In this document: positions 1 to 7,955 of the stretch, piece after piece
Layout of the letters: the number at the start of each line of letters is the position of its first letter
Position numbering within the stretch: position 1 is the first letter of the stretch
NCBI GenBank assembly: GCA_030054835.1
Contig: JASGVS010000006.1
Span: forward strand, 20,397-84,396
DNA length: 64,000 nt
From: UBA3910 sp002391465
Lineage (GTDB): Bacteria > Bacillota > Limnochordia > Darwinibacteriales > Darwinibacteriaceae
Direction of reading: 5' to 3'
The notes under the pieces: model-generated
The model's database searches: none
The model's input: the letters and a program-made list of their open reading frames with translations, nothing else
What the model was told of the DNA's origin: nothing
Made by a program: the position numbers and the translations under genes

Positions 1-426
1 TACCCTGATGGCGTCATGGAGCGACTCGGGGGTTTCGGTGTGGGGCGTCCTCACTCCGGCCTGCTTGGCGTACTCCGCCATGGCGTGTTTGTTATGGGCG
101 TAGGTGATTTCCTCAAAGGACATGGAAACCATCTTAGTATATTTAGTTATGGTGTCCCGGTAGTAGGACATTAAAAAACCGCATTCCAGGACAGGGAAGT
201 AGAAATCGTATTCCCCGGTCTTCAGCTCATCCAGGACCGCTTGGGCGAACCCCTGGGGATTGTGGAGCAGGGAAGGTGCGAGAATACGCTTGTCCACTGC
301 GTTGGAATACGAGACAAAGCTGCGGCTGTGGGAATCTACCACTGTTACTTTATAGCCAAGTTCTTTGAGACGCCGAACCACAAAGAGACTAGTGGGTGAG
401 GCTGGTGTTGTTACTAATGCTTTCAT
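1..426 (-). CDS. ATP-grasp family protein, N-terminal part (cut by window edge)
   Basis: The minus-strand frame is open from an ATG at 426-424 to the window edge (142 codons). The translation starts MKALVTTPASPTSLFVVRRL, a beta-alpha-beta nucleotide-fold opening, and continues through a VVDSHSRSFVSYS stretch and a segment near residues 118-132 (NKHAMAEYAKQAGVRTPHT). That pattern is the pre-ATP-grasp domain followed by the start of the ATP-grasp fold, as in carbamoyl-phosphate-synthase-like ligases. A GGGGG run lies just before the ATG as ribosome site. The catalytic half is outside the window, so substrate cannot be guessed. It diverges from the GNAT gene at 545 across a 118-bp AT-rich spacer. 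Confidence 0.68.
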   Translation of the reverse strand, partial: MKALVTTPASPTSLFVVRRLKELGYKVTVVDSHSRSFVSYSNAVDKRILAPSLLHNPQGFAQAVLDELKTGEYDFYFPVLECGFLMSYYRDTITKYTKMVSMSFEEITYAHNKHAMAEYAKQAGVRTPHTETPESLHDAIRV

Positions 427-544
427 TGTACTTGCCCCCAATGCCTTATCAGTTTATAATTAAGATCAGCATAATACAATTATAATAACACATTTCAGTT
501 AGGAATAATAGGCTTTTCGGGGAAATACCAAGGAGGTTGAGAAG

Positions 545-1591
545 TTGCGTGTGCGACCGGCCACTGCCGCAGATAATGAGAAGTTAATAGCCATTGAACA
601 GCTCACGCCCCAGGGCGGACAGATTCAATTGGTGAGTGAACGGAAGGACTATTTTTTCCGAGCCAAAAAGTTCGCCGATCCAATTGTATTAGTTGCAGAA
701 GACGAAGAGGAAGACATGATCTTAGGTATTATGGCGGTGGGTCCTGTGGAGCTTAAGCTGCATGGCAAAACACTGCGGGGAGGCTTGGTCTTCGACTGGC
801 GCTCTAACCCCATGGCCCAAAAGGGGCTGCCCAGGCATATGCTCAGGCTCTGGCAGGCTGCGCACAAGGAAATCATCCGGAGAGACTTGGACTTCTTGTT
901 CGGTTATGTAAAGGAAGACAACTTCCGTTCCATGAGCATTATCACCAGATATGGGGCGGAGGTTGTGGAAAGCAAAGACTTCCTCACCATGCCCGTGCAC
1001 GCCCGCTTCTGCCGTAGGCGCAGCGAGGTGGACAAAGTTGCCTTTACCCCCAAGCCAGAGGAAGAGAAAGAAAGGGCAGCCTTAGCCCGTGCCTTCGGCG
1101 AGCTCGACCTGTTTCCGGACTGGACTCAAAGGGATGCAACCCGGGAGCAGCGGGATCGCTATCTCTTCGGAAAATTCAGCTATAAAGGTTCCTCTGTCAA
1201 AGTGTGGGACACGACTGGGGAATACACCCAACGCGTTTTGAACATCCCCAAGCTGTTCAAGGTGGTTCGCCCCATTGTCCAAGCAGGCTCCAGGCTTTTA
1301 CCCCTGCCCCATATTCCTAATTTAGGTGAAGAACTCAGGGTGTGGCAGCTCTTTGACCTTGTATTAGATCAAGGCGAGGATTTGAACCCCCTCTTGGAAA
1401 AGGTGAGACAGGCTGCGGTTGCTAACAACATCCACTATCTGGTAATCTGTTTGGGTGCGGAAGAAAAGGGCTATGAGTTGGTGGCCAAAAAGGCTTGGGT
1501 AAAGCCCCAGTATCAATTGTTCTTTATGCCCCTAAAAGAAGGCATTCCCATGCCCAACACGCCCACCTATTTTGATGTGAGCTTCCTGTAA
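545..1591 (+). CDS. GNAT-like N-acetyltransferase, long form
   Basis: The 348-residue product begins MRVRPATAADNEKLIAIEQ, the usual GNAT opening, and has a GNAT-like core over about residues 1-160. The acetyl-CoA loop lies near MAQKGLPRHML and the FGYVKEDNFRSMSIITRYGAE stretch matches the alpha4-beta6 region. The second half (about 170-348) is an unassigned extension containing LPHIPNLGEELRVWQLFD. The start is TTG at 545, chosen because AGGAGG at 531-536 sits 8 nt upstream. The acceptor substrate is unknown. The gene stands alone, 74 bp before degV. Confidence 0.65.
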   Translation: MRVRPATAADNEKLIAIEQLTPQGGQIQLVSERKDYFFRAKKFADPIVLVAEDEEEDMILGIMAVGPVELKLHGKTLRGGLVFDWRSNPMAQKGLPRHMLRLWQAAHKEIIRRDLDFLFGYVKEDNFRSMSIITRYGAEVVESKDFLTMPVHARFCRRRSEVDKVAFTPKPEEEKERAALARAFGELDLFPDWTQRDATREQRDRYLFGKFSYKGSSVKVWDTTGEYTQRVLNIPKLFKVVRPIVQAGSRLLPLPHIPNLGEELRVWQLFDLVLDQGEDLNPLLEKVRQAAVANNIHYLVICLGAEEKGYELVAKKAWVKPQYQLFFMPLKEGIPMPNTPTYFDVSFL

Positions 1592-1665
1592 GAGTACGGA
1601 ATAAGGTACCAGGTGAGGGAAAAAATATGGGTAAGTGGGGTTTAAACCATTTTGGAGGTTAATTA

Positions 1666-2535
1666 ATGAATCAAAGAATATGTCAGATTATCGATTCGGC
1701 GGGAAGTTTACCCCGTAAACTCCTGCAGAATTACAAAATCAGTGAAGCGTCCTTTTATGTTCGCTTCAAAAACATGGACTACGTGAAGGCGAATGTGGAG
1801 TTCGACACGGATCAGTTCTATACCCGCATGGAAAGTGATCCGGACGATGTTCCCAAAACCGCGGCACCTAACATCCACGATTGGCTGTCCATTCTCAAGG
1901 AGCGTTACGCCGCAGGTGCACGCCAGTTCATTATCACCACCATTTCATCGAAACTATCTGCCAGCACCCAAACGGCCCATGCCGCCAAGGAGATGTTTGA
2001 GCAGGAGTATGATGCTCCGGTGGAAGTGATCGATACTAAGACCTGCGCCTGTGGGCAGGCTGCCTTCGAGATTTGGATCGCGCGCATGATTGAAAGCGGT
2101 AAGAACTTCGAAGAGTTAGTGCAGAAGGCACGGGATATGGTGCCCCGTATCAACACGCTCTTTGCAGTGGATAGTCTGAAGTACATGGCAGCGGGTGGGA
2201 GAATCGGTGCTGCTTCTTCCCTCCTTGGTGCTTTGATCAACATCAAACCAGTCTGCGAGTTTGTGGACGGGGAAGTAAAAGTAGTGAAGCCTATCGTGGG
2301 CAGAAAAAGGTCTATTCGAGCCATGGTGGATGAGGCTGCCAGCAGGATCAAAGATTTTGACCGAGCAATAATCGTGCTGCAGAACGCCAATTCTAACCAA
2401 GACGCCGAATACATGTACAACTACCTTAAGGACAAGGCCAAGGAAAAAATTGAGGTGTTCAGAAGCGGCCTCGGCATTACAGTAGGCGCCCATTCGGGCC
2501 CCGGTTCAATTGGGATTGGCTTTTTAGAATATTAG
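1666..2535 (+). CDS. DegV family fatty-acid-binding protein
   Basis: The 289-residue protein has the DegV architecture: an N-terminal alpha/beta domain with the ligand loops (IIDSAGSLP near residue 8, TTISSKLSAS near residue 91) and the typical C-terminal EDD-fold stretch containing DSLKYMAAGGRIG, INIKPV and the closing GLGITVGAHSGPGSIGIGF. In Gram-positives such proteins present bound fatty acids to the FakA kinase; no fakA is seen here. GGAGG at 1654-1658 is well spaced before ATG 1666. Its 3' end overlaps the convergent TraX gene by 12 nt. The Ala in DSAGS replaces the commoner Thr. Confidence 0.88.
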   Translation: MNQRICQIIDSAGSLPRKLLQNYKISEASFYVRFKNMDYVKANVEFDTDQFYTRMESDPDDVPKTAAPNIHDWLSILKERYAAGARQFIITTISSKLSASTQTAHAAKEMFEQEYDAPVEVIDTKTCACGQAAFEIWIARMIESGKNFEELVQKARDMVPRINTLFAVDSLKYMAAGGRIGAASSLLGALINIKPVCEFVDGEVKVVKPIVGRKRSIRAMVDEAASRIKDFDRAIIVLQNANSNQDAEYMYNYLKDKAKEKIEVFRSGLGITVGAHSGPGSIGIGFLEY

Positions 2536-3291
2536 TCGAAATCCGTCCTTGAGTAGGCCTATCAAGAGAAGGTGGACTGGGTAAAACCAGTAGAAAAACC
2601 ACTTGGCTGGCCTGCCGCCTTTCCCCAGCTGGCCGTTGTACGCCCGCAAAAGGGGCAGGGTGAGCAGGCCTGCCAGCTGAATCAGACCCATAATCCTCTG
2701 CTCCGGAAAGCCGAAGCCGGTAGCTATCGTCACGCCGCAGTAAACGAGGGTGATGGTGGTGAAGGCCCGGGCTTGTCTGGAGAAATCCCCGTGGAAGATG
2801 CCGAAAAACAAGATCCATAGTACGGCTATGGGCCCCCAATCGCCGAACACGGACAGGAAACACAGTACAGAAATACTTAGTGCCTTTACCCTTTCCGATA
2901 GATGGGGCTGGCTCCAGATAATGAGTGCCAAAAGCCCAAACAACAGGGGAAACATTACAGAAGTGGGGTAGACAACTAGGCCGTAGCGCAGGTAAATGGG
3001 AAAGGATTCCATCCAGGCGTAGTAAAAGGCGAAATGTGAGATTACCGCAAAAACGGCAAGGCGCAGGGCATAGCGTCTCACGTTTCTAGTGCGGTGAAAC
3101 CCTTCCGCAATAAAGAAGCACATGATGGGTGCGGTCAAACGCCCGATTATCCTGAGGGCGAATCCTACCCAGTTATCCAATGGGACAAAGGCTGCGCCGA
3201 TGTGATCTAGGAGCATGGCCAAAACAGCAATCAATTTTAGGGCATGGGCAGACAGCCCAAATTTTTTCAATTCAGCAGGCACAGCTTTCAC
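2524..3291 (-). CDS. TraX-like integral membrane protein
   Basis: The protein of about 255 residues is almost entirely hydrophobic helices with the TraX hallmark near its start: LKLIAVLAMLLDHIGAAF, followed by RIIGRLTAPIMCFFIAEGFHRTRNVRRYALRLAVFAVISH. TraX family proteins are multi-pass membrane proteins, the founding one linked to pilin N-acetylation; the role of chromosomal homologues is unknown. I prefer the GTG at 3291, preceded by AGGGGG with 8-nt spacing, over a TTG at 3324 that lacks a ribosome site. It converges with degV. Confidence 0.82.
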   Translation of the reverse strand: MKAVPAELKKFGLSAHALKLIAVLAMLLDHIGAAFVPLDNWVGFALRIIGRLTAPIMCFFIAEGFHRTRNVRRYALRLAVFAVISHFAFYYAWMESFPIYLRYGLVVYPTSVMFPLLFGLLALIIWSQPHLSERVKALSISVLCFLSVFGDWGPIAVLWILFFGIFHGDFSRQARAFTTITLVYCGVTIATGFGFPEQRIMGLIQLAGLLTLPLLRAYNGQLGKGGRPAKWFFYWFYPVHLLLIGLLKDGFRLIF

Positions 3292-3383
3292 AGCAAGTCC
3301 CCCTCTTGCGATTCGTTGTTCCAACGTTTCGCCGCTTAGGGCCCCAATCCTTCATTCGGCTCCAACGGAATTGGACATAGATA

Positions 3384-3407
3384 AACCCCCGGCATCTGCC
3401 GGGGGTT
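3384..3407 (-). terminator. Rho-independent terminator of the FG-GAP operon
   Basis: Minus-strand hairpin with 10-nt arms (AACCCCCGGC and GCCGGGGGTT, 4-nt loop) ending in TTTATC, 12 bp after the stop at 3419. Confidence 0.75.
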
Positions 3408-3418
3408 CACCTTTTCTT

Positions 3419-3940
3419 CTACTCTACCAAGTTTACGGGAATATCTACTGAGTTTTGCGGTGGACAGAGCTGCATGAATACCTGTTCTTCAGCTATAACC
3501 ATTGCCTTGAGCTCAATGGTCAGATCTTCCGTGAAGGTATCGGCATCGGTGTCCAGCGTAATTTCGTCAAAGGCATTGGTGTAGACAACATGGCAGGAGA
3601 GCTGTTCCGGCGACAGTCCTAACAGATCAAGCACCGCCGCATTACATTTCCTAAACGTTGCGTCGAAGACGAGCCGCTCCATGAACTCCAGGGGGAACTC
3701 TTCCCCTGTGGGAGTGGTCAATGTCAACTCTTTCTGTACAATAAACAGTGTTTCCAGGACGAACGAGCCGCCTTCATCGATGGTCACTTCGCATTCTGCC
3801 AGTGTAACACTGACAGTACCTGCTAGCGTGCTGTCGGCCGGTGCGTCAAATCCCAAGGGAACATCTATCTCCAGGTCGTTGAAGTAGAAGATTTCGTCGC
3901 AGATCACTACGTCTGTCCTGATCTTCTCACAATGACTCAC
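3419..3940 (-). CDS. Paralogue D of a conserved cysteine-bearing domain family
   Basis: The 173-residue protein has no signal peptide. It shares a full-length pattern with the proteins at 6027-6602 and 6986-7501 and with the C-terminus of 3966-6008: an N-terminal CEKI, then ICDEIFY, a VPLG turn, GTVSVTLAEC, VQKEL, FPLEF, ATFRKC, CHVVY, EDLTIELK and a closing C-x5-VDI. The alternating beta pattern faintly recalls DUF3794/SPOCS domains of spore proteins, but I cannot assign it. The start is GTG at 3940, with AAAGGA 9 nt before it; the overlapping ATG at 3942 leads straight to TGA. It is the last gene of a five-gene minus operon. Confidence 0.72.
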   Translation of the reverse strand: MSHCEKIRTDVVICDEIFYFNDLEIDVPLGFDAPADSTLAGTVSVTLAECEVTIDEGGSFVLETLFIVQKELTLTTPTGEEFPLEFMERLVFDATFRKCNAAVLDLLGLSPEQLSCHVVYTNAFDEITLDTDADTFTEDLTIELKAMVIAEEQVFMQLCPPQNSVDIPVNLVE

Positions 3941-3965
3941 ATGGGTCAGTCCTTTCTCTCAGATT

Positions 3966-6008
3966 TTATGGCACCGTATTGGGCGGAGTGCCGACAGCAA
4001 TATCTACCTGTTGGTTGGCGGAGCAGCTCTGGAGAATGAGCTGTCTAGGCTGAATCAGCTTGATTTTTATCATAATAGTCAGCTCTTCATCGAAGGTTGC
4101 ATCGTTCAACAGTTCACCCGTAACTGGGTCTATGGTGGAAGGAGTAAGCGTTACCACGTCTGTACCTGCGATGCTGAGGATGTGGCATTGCAGGCCTTCC
4201 AGCAGAGTGGGGTCGATATTCTGCATTTCAACGGGAGTGGACTTCCTAAAGGTTGCTGTCCGCTCCAACCTGAAGCCGAATTCAAGGGGAATGGTGTCTT
4301 CTGTCGGTGTGGTGATAACCAGTTCCTTCTGAACCATGAAGACCAGGTCGACCCGGAGTTCATTCAGAACCAAGTCAACAACTGGCTCGCACTCAAGGAC
4401 GGTTACGGTGACGGTGCCGTCAATGGTGCTGCCGGGTGGTACCGGAATTTCCCCGATGGGGATGTCGAACTCGTCATCTTCCAGGTAGAAGATCTCGTCG
4501 CTGATTACCCTATCTACCAGTACCTTTTCACAGCCTGCCCTGCCCCTTACTCCCGGCGGTGGGGGCTGGAAGATCTGGAGGTAGACATAGATACTGCCGG
4601 AGTCTTCTCCACCGAAGTTGGCCAGCCGAGCTCCAATGGTCAGATCCTGGAATCCGTCGTTGTTTAAATCACCTGCTCGAATACCTGAACCGAACCGATC
4701 GCCGGGCTGCTCCCCAACAAGCTGATCATCTGCGTTGGCAGCGCTGCTGACAAAGGCGCCAAATCCCTGGTTGAGGAAAACATAGACAGAACCTACGTTA
4801 TCGGCGGGTCCAACATTAAAGCGCGGTGCGCCTACAATAATATCCGGTCCATTGATGTTATCCAGGTCGGCAATTGCACAGCTGGCACCGAAAAAGCTGC
4901 CTACGCTTTCGCCATCGATTCTGTGATCGGCCGAAGCCGAATTGGGTGCAAAGAACGGCGGCAGGAGGGAGCCGTCGTTAAAGAAGATGAACAATGCTCC
5001 TTGGGCTTCCGCTGCGCCCGGGTCAAAGAGGGGTGCACCTACGATTAGGTCAAGGTCCCCATCACTACCCAAGTCCGCAACCTCGAGGCAGGTGCCAAAC
5101 TGCATGCCGGCCTGGGAGCCAGTGATGATTTCGCTAGCTGTGGTGACACTGGTTGGGAAGACGCCTGCTCCGTTGTTGAGGAAGACGAAAACTGCACCTG
5201 CCGACACTAAGGCCGGTGATGGGCTGAAGAGCGGTGTTCCCACTACCAGGTCTACAAAACCGTCCCCATTGATATCAACTGGCCGGATGTTGGTGCCAAA
5301 GCCTGTGTCCGTACCCAGACCGCTGATCATCTGGTTGGCGCTGGCTGCACTGGTGGGGAAGAAGGTGGGTGCCCCTTGGTTAAAGAAGGTGTAGATGGCA
5401 CCTGCACCCGGGTCAGCCCCAACATTGATCAGCGGTGCGCCTACAGCCAGATCGGGCAGCCCATCGTTGTTGAAATCGCCTAGAGCCACGTAGCTCCCGA
5501 ACTCACCCATGGCCTGATTGCCGTCAATGCGTACATCGGCCAGGGCTGCACTGTTGGGGAACCAGGTGGGGCCGCCTTGGTTGAGGAAGACATAGACGCT
5601 CCCTGCATCTACTGCGGCAAAGTCCGTGCCCGGAGCTCCCACAACCAGATCGAGCAGCCCATCGCCGTCAATATCGGCGAGCCTTACCGTGGCACCGAAG
5701 AAGTCCTGGGGGTTCTGTCCGGTGATGATAATATCTGCGTTGGCCGCATCGAGGGTCGCGCCGCCATTGAAGGTTCCATTCCCGTTGCCGAAGAAAATAT
5801 AAACCTTACCGATATCTTCTCCGTTCTCAGCAAAGCCGGCACCTACTACTAAATCGAGGATGCCGTCATTGTTTACGTCGGCTAATTCGCCGGTTGCACC
5901 GATGATAACTTCTCCGTCTACCTGAATGGAGTAAGCACCAAATCGATCTCCGGCAGTTTCGCCATCAATTCTTTGTGTGCGGATAAAATCTACAGCCAAA
6001 TCATACAC
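3966..6008 (-). CDS. Seven-repeat FG-GAP beta-propeller fused to the paralogous domain
   Basis: The 680-residue protein has two parts. Residues ~1-485 contain seven FG-GAP/integrin-alpha-like repeats, each with a calcium-loop-like core: ADVNNDGILDLVVG, ADIDGDGLLDLVVG, GDFNNDGLPDLAVG, VDINGDGFVDLVVG, ADLGSDGDLDLIVG, a degenerate ADLDNINGPDIIVG, and GDLNNDGFQDLTIG. Seven repeats fit one closed propeller. After a proline-rich linker, residues ~490-680 repeat the domain of the neighbouring paralogues (CEKVLVDRVISDEIFY to QQVDI), closest to the 6027-6602 protein with which it shares DPVTGELLNDAT. No signal peptide is visible, unusual for FG-GAP proteins. ATG 6008 follows AAAGGAG. It probably binds calcium and a surface ligand; function unknown. 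Confidence 0.85.
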   Translation of the reverse strand: MYDLAVDFIRTQRIDGETAGDRFGAYSIQVDGEVIIGATGELADVNNDGILDLVVGAGFAENGEDIGKVYIFFGNGNGTFNGGATLDAANADIIITGQNPQDFFGATVRLADIDGDGLLDLVVGAPGTDFAAVDAGSVYVFLNQGGPTWFPNSAALADVRIDGNQAMGEFGSYVALGDFNNDGLPDLAVGAPLINVGADPGAGAIYTFFNQGAPTFFPTSAASANQMISGLGTDTGFGTNIRPVDINGDGFVDLVVGTPLFSPSPALVSAGAVFVFLNNGAGVFPTSVTTASEIITGSQAGMQFGTCLEVADLGSDGDLDLIVGAPLFDPGAAEAQGALFIFFNDGSLLPPFFAPNSASADHRIDGESVGSFFGASCAIADLDNINGPDIIVGAPRFNVGPADNVGSVYVFLNQGFGAFVSSAANADDQLVGEQPGDRFGSGIRAGDLNNDGFQDLTIGARLANFGGEDSGSIYVYLQIFQPPPPGVRGRAGCEKVLVDRVISDEIFYLEDDEFDIPIGEIPVPPGSTIDGTVTVTVLECEPVVDLVLNELRVDLVFMVQKELVITTPTEDTIPLEFGFRLERTATFRKSTPVEMQNIDPTLLEGLQCHILSIAGTDVVTLTPSTIDPVTGELLNDATFDEELTIMIKIKLIQPRQLILQSCSANQQVDIAVGTPPNTVP

Positions 6009-6026
6009 TCCTTTCTTGTTTCTTGG

Positions 6027-6602
6027 TTAGCCGTTGTTCGGCGTTTCAATGTCAATATCCACGCCCTGGGTGGGATCGCAGAGGGACATGATCAGCTGGC
6101 GATCCTGGAGCAGCTTCAGCTTGATCTGAATGGTCAGTTCCTCGTCGATGGTGGCATCGTTGAGCAGTTCACCGGTGACGGGATCAACCGTGGAAGGATT
6201 GACCGTTACCTCATCCAGACCGAAAACGTATACTACGTGGCAGACAACATCCTCCAGGAAATCGGGGTTGATTGCCTGCATTTCCAAGGGCGTACACTTG
6301 CGGAACTGGACTGTGCTGTCAAACCTAAAGCCGAATTCCAAGGGAATGGGGAGGCCTTCGCCTTCGGGTGGCTCGATGACCAGTTCTTTTTGGATCATGA
6401 AGACCAGGTCGGCAAAGATGGCATTGAGTTCCAGGTCAATCCTGGGGTTGCATTCCAGCACCGTTACTGTCACGACGCCGCTGATCTCACTGCCCGGTGG
6501 GACCGGGATTTCCCCCACGGGAATCGCGAATTCGTTGTCTTCGATATAGAAGATCTCGTCGCATAGTACCCGGGGAACCAGAATCTTTTCGCAAAAAGCC
6601 AT
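6027..6602 (-). CDS. Paralogue B of the conserved cysteine-bearing domain family
   Basis: This 191-residue single-domain protein has no signal peptide. Its features are CEKILVPRVLCDEIFY at the start, EIPVPPGSEISG, VTVTVLEC, DLVFMIQKELVI, PLEFGFR, QFRKCTPLEMQ, CHVVY, DPVTGELLNDAT, ELTIQIKLKL and LCDPTQGVDI. It is clearly the closest relative of the C-terminal domain of the propeller protein, lying 18 bp upstream of that gene, so one probably arose from the other by tandem duplication. AGGAGAGGAG precedes the ATG at 6602. Confidence 0.75.
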   Translation of the reverse strand: MAFCEKILVPRVLCDEIFYIEDNEFAIPVGEIPVPPGSEISGVVTVTVLECNPRIDLELNAIFADLVFMIQKELVIEPPEGEGLPIPLEFGFRFDSTVQFRKCTPLEMQAINPDFLEDVVCHVVYVFGLDEVTVNPSTVDPVTGELLNDATIDEELTIQIKLKLLQDRQLIMSLCDPTQGVDIDIETPNNG

Positions 6603-6661
6603 TGACTCCTCTCCTTTCTGTTACTACAAGCGTTAGGGCCTGTTTGTTCTATAAATATTAA

Positions 6662-6692
6662 GACTGCCTTGATCTGGAATGAGAAGGCAGTC
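6662..6692 (-). other. Hairpin in leader of the 6602 gene
   Basis: Inverted repeat with 9-bp arms (GACTGCCTT at 6662-6670, AAGGCAGTC at 6684-6692), followed on the minus strand by TTAATATTTAT. It lies 60 bp before the start at 6602, so it may be a weak terminator or attenuator between the two halves of the operon. Confidence 0.4.
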
Positions 6693-6699
6693 CCGTTTT

Positions 6700-6748
6700 G
6701 GCAAAAAGAAGACTGCTGCAAAACGAACCTAAGTTCATTCTGCAGCAG
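6700..6748 (-). terminator. Terminator after the small membrane protein gene
   Basis: On the minus strand CTGCTGCA (6741-6748) pairs with TGCAGCAG (6713-6720), with an inner GAAC/GTTC pairing, followed by TCTTCTTTTTG. It starts just 4 bp past the stop at 6753 and would separate the first two genes of the cluster from the last three. Confidence 0.65.
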
Positions 6749-6752
6749 TAGG

Positions 6753-6989
6753 CTAATTCCGTTGTCTTCTCTCTTTCCGCGTGGGGCTCACTACCTTAAA
6801 CCTCGTTTGGGCTACGCCGCCCCGGGGGACAGGGGTGAAGCTGGTTGGTATGCGGCTTGGTTTGTCGGCGGCCCTTCTTTCAGCCGCCGCTGTGCGGCGC
6901 CTGCCCCAGGAAAAGGCGACTGCAAGAATTAGGGCGAGGACGATAAATCCGGCCAAGCCGATCAAGATCCCGGTGAGCAGGGGACTCAT
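6753..6989 (-). CDS. Small single-pass membrane protein
   Basis: The 78-residue product has one strong helix (LLTGILIGLAGFIVLALILAV, residues ~4-24) followed by a very basic tail rich in Arg, consistent with an outward N-terminus and cytoplasmic tail. Its ATG at 6989 overlaps the TGA of the upstream gene (ATGA, 4 nt), so translation is probably coupled. No family is recognised. Its place inside the paralogue cluster suggests it anchors or helps export these otherwise signal-less proteins, which is inference only. Confidence 0.6.
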   Translation of the reverse strand: MSPLLTGILIGLAGFIVLALILAVAFSWGRRRTAAAERRAADKPSRIPTSFTPVPRGGVAQTRFKVVSPTRKERRQRN

Positions 6990-7501
6990 CGATTACCACC
7001 TCCCCTGCCTTGTCCGGTCTGGGTTAAGCACGGGCAGAGGGCAAGAGACAGCTCCCTTTCCCGCAGGATTTGAACATGTACTGTAACCGTCAGGCATTGA
7101 TCGAACGTGCCGTCATCGCCCAGCTGAACATTGTTGCTCACTTCCAAGAGCTGGACCCGGCAGTTGAGGCTGTCAACTTGGGTTTCGATACAGCCCACGG
7201 AGTAGCAGGTCATTAAGGGGATAAACTTCTGCACCGGGAAATCAAACTCCAGGGGAAAGGAGCCGCCGTCCGGCGTGGTTAAATTCAATCTTTCCTGGAC
7301 AAAGAGGGTGATCTTTGCGCCAAAAAGGCCCTCGTGCAGTCCAACACAGCATTCAGTAACGTTCACAACTGTTTGTCCGCCCAGCTCACTACCGGGGGGA
7401 ACGGCCAGATCCCCGATTGGCACATCGCGGTTGAGGTGGGTGAGGACCGCAGTCTCTTCGCAGATAATCTCGTTGATTAGGAATTTCGTGCCCGCATCCA
7501 T
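6986..7501 (-). CDS. Paralogue A, divergent member of the conserved domain family
   Basis: This 171-residue protein keeps the family plan but is the most divergent member: FLINEIICEET, DVPIGDLAVPPGSELGGQTVVNVTECC, LFVQERLNL, FPLEFDF, NCRVQLLEV, LTVTVHVQIL and LCPC. It lacks the N-terminal CEK motif and has extra cysteines (ECC, TCYSVGC, LCPCL). It has no signal peptide. It is first in the minus-strand operon, with AAGGGAAG before ATG 7501, and is coupled to the membrane protein gene downstream. Confidence 0.68.
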   Translation of the reverse strand: MDAGTKFLINEIICEETAVLTHLNRDVPIGDLAVPPGSELGGQTVVNVTECCVGLHEGLFGAKITLFVQERLNLTTPDGGSFPLEFDFPVQKFIPLMTCYSVGCIETQVDSLNCRVQLLEVSNNVQLGDDGTFDQCLTVTVHVQILRERELSLALCPCLTQTGQGRGGGNR

Positions 7502-7588
7502 GTTGTCACTTCCCTTGTCAGATTAGTATTACTATATGTACCGGCAGAGGGGCGGGCATAGTAAGCGGTTCCCATTTTCCACCGGGCT

Positions 7589-7603
7589 GCAGGTAGTACC
7601 TGC
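7589..7603 (+). other. Short palindrome in lysO leader
   Basis: GCAGGTAGTACCTGC is a self-complementary 15-mer in the 178-bp spacer between the divergent paralogue A gene and lysO. It could be an operator or a leader stem; I could not match the leader to a known riboswitch. Confidence 0.3.
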
Positions 7604-7679
7604 ACCAATTGCGCTTAGCTGGAGGGAAAAGGAGGCAAACGGCGAAACACGATGTAATCACAGAAAAGGGGAAGAGCAG

Positions 7680-7955
7680 ATGATTCTAGTTGCAGGTGCC
7701 TTAATCGCAGGCTTTGTCCTAGCACAATTTGTTAAATTCAACGAGAAGCAAAAGACAGTGATGGATCGAATCGGTGAACAATCTTTGCTGCTCCTCTTAC
7801 TTTCCATGGGCTTGTCCCTGGGCTCCAACCCAGATCTTTTGGCTGCCCTACCCAGTTTAGGCATGCAGTCTTTTCTCCTGGCGGTGGGAATTTTAGTCGG
7901 CAGCGTAGGCTTGACCTGGCTGGGAGTGCGGGGAAGGAGGTCTGGGCGTGACTAA
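7680..7955 (+). CDS. LysO-family exporter, N-terminal subunit (split gene)
   Basis: The 91-residue product has three hydrophobic helices and a SLLLLLLSMGLSLGSNPDLL stretch typical of the N-terminal part of LysO/DUF340 lysine exporters. In E. coli LysO both parts form one chain of about 300 residues; here the second part is encoded by the next gene, overlapping by 8 nt. ATG 7680 is chosen because AAGGGG lies 8 nt upstream and the protein then starts at helix one. Likely an inner-membrane lysine (or related amino acid) exporter component. Confidence 0.72.
   Translation: MILVAGALIAGFVLAQFVKFNEKQKTVMDRIGEQSLLLLLLSMGLSLGSNPDLLAALPSLGMQSFLLAVGILVGSVGLTWLGVRGRRSGRD

Noticed and set aside
4011..4667. 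218-aa plus-strand frame and the similar 5973-6566 frame
   Set aside because: Both are antisense shadows of the paralogous domain; they resemble each other only because the sense strands do.
7502..7679. Possible lysine riboswitch before lysO
   Set aside because: A palindrome and GGAGG-rich stretch are present, but I could not fit the conserved core of the lysine or another known riboswitch.
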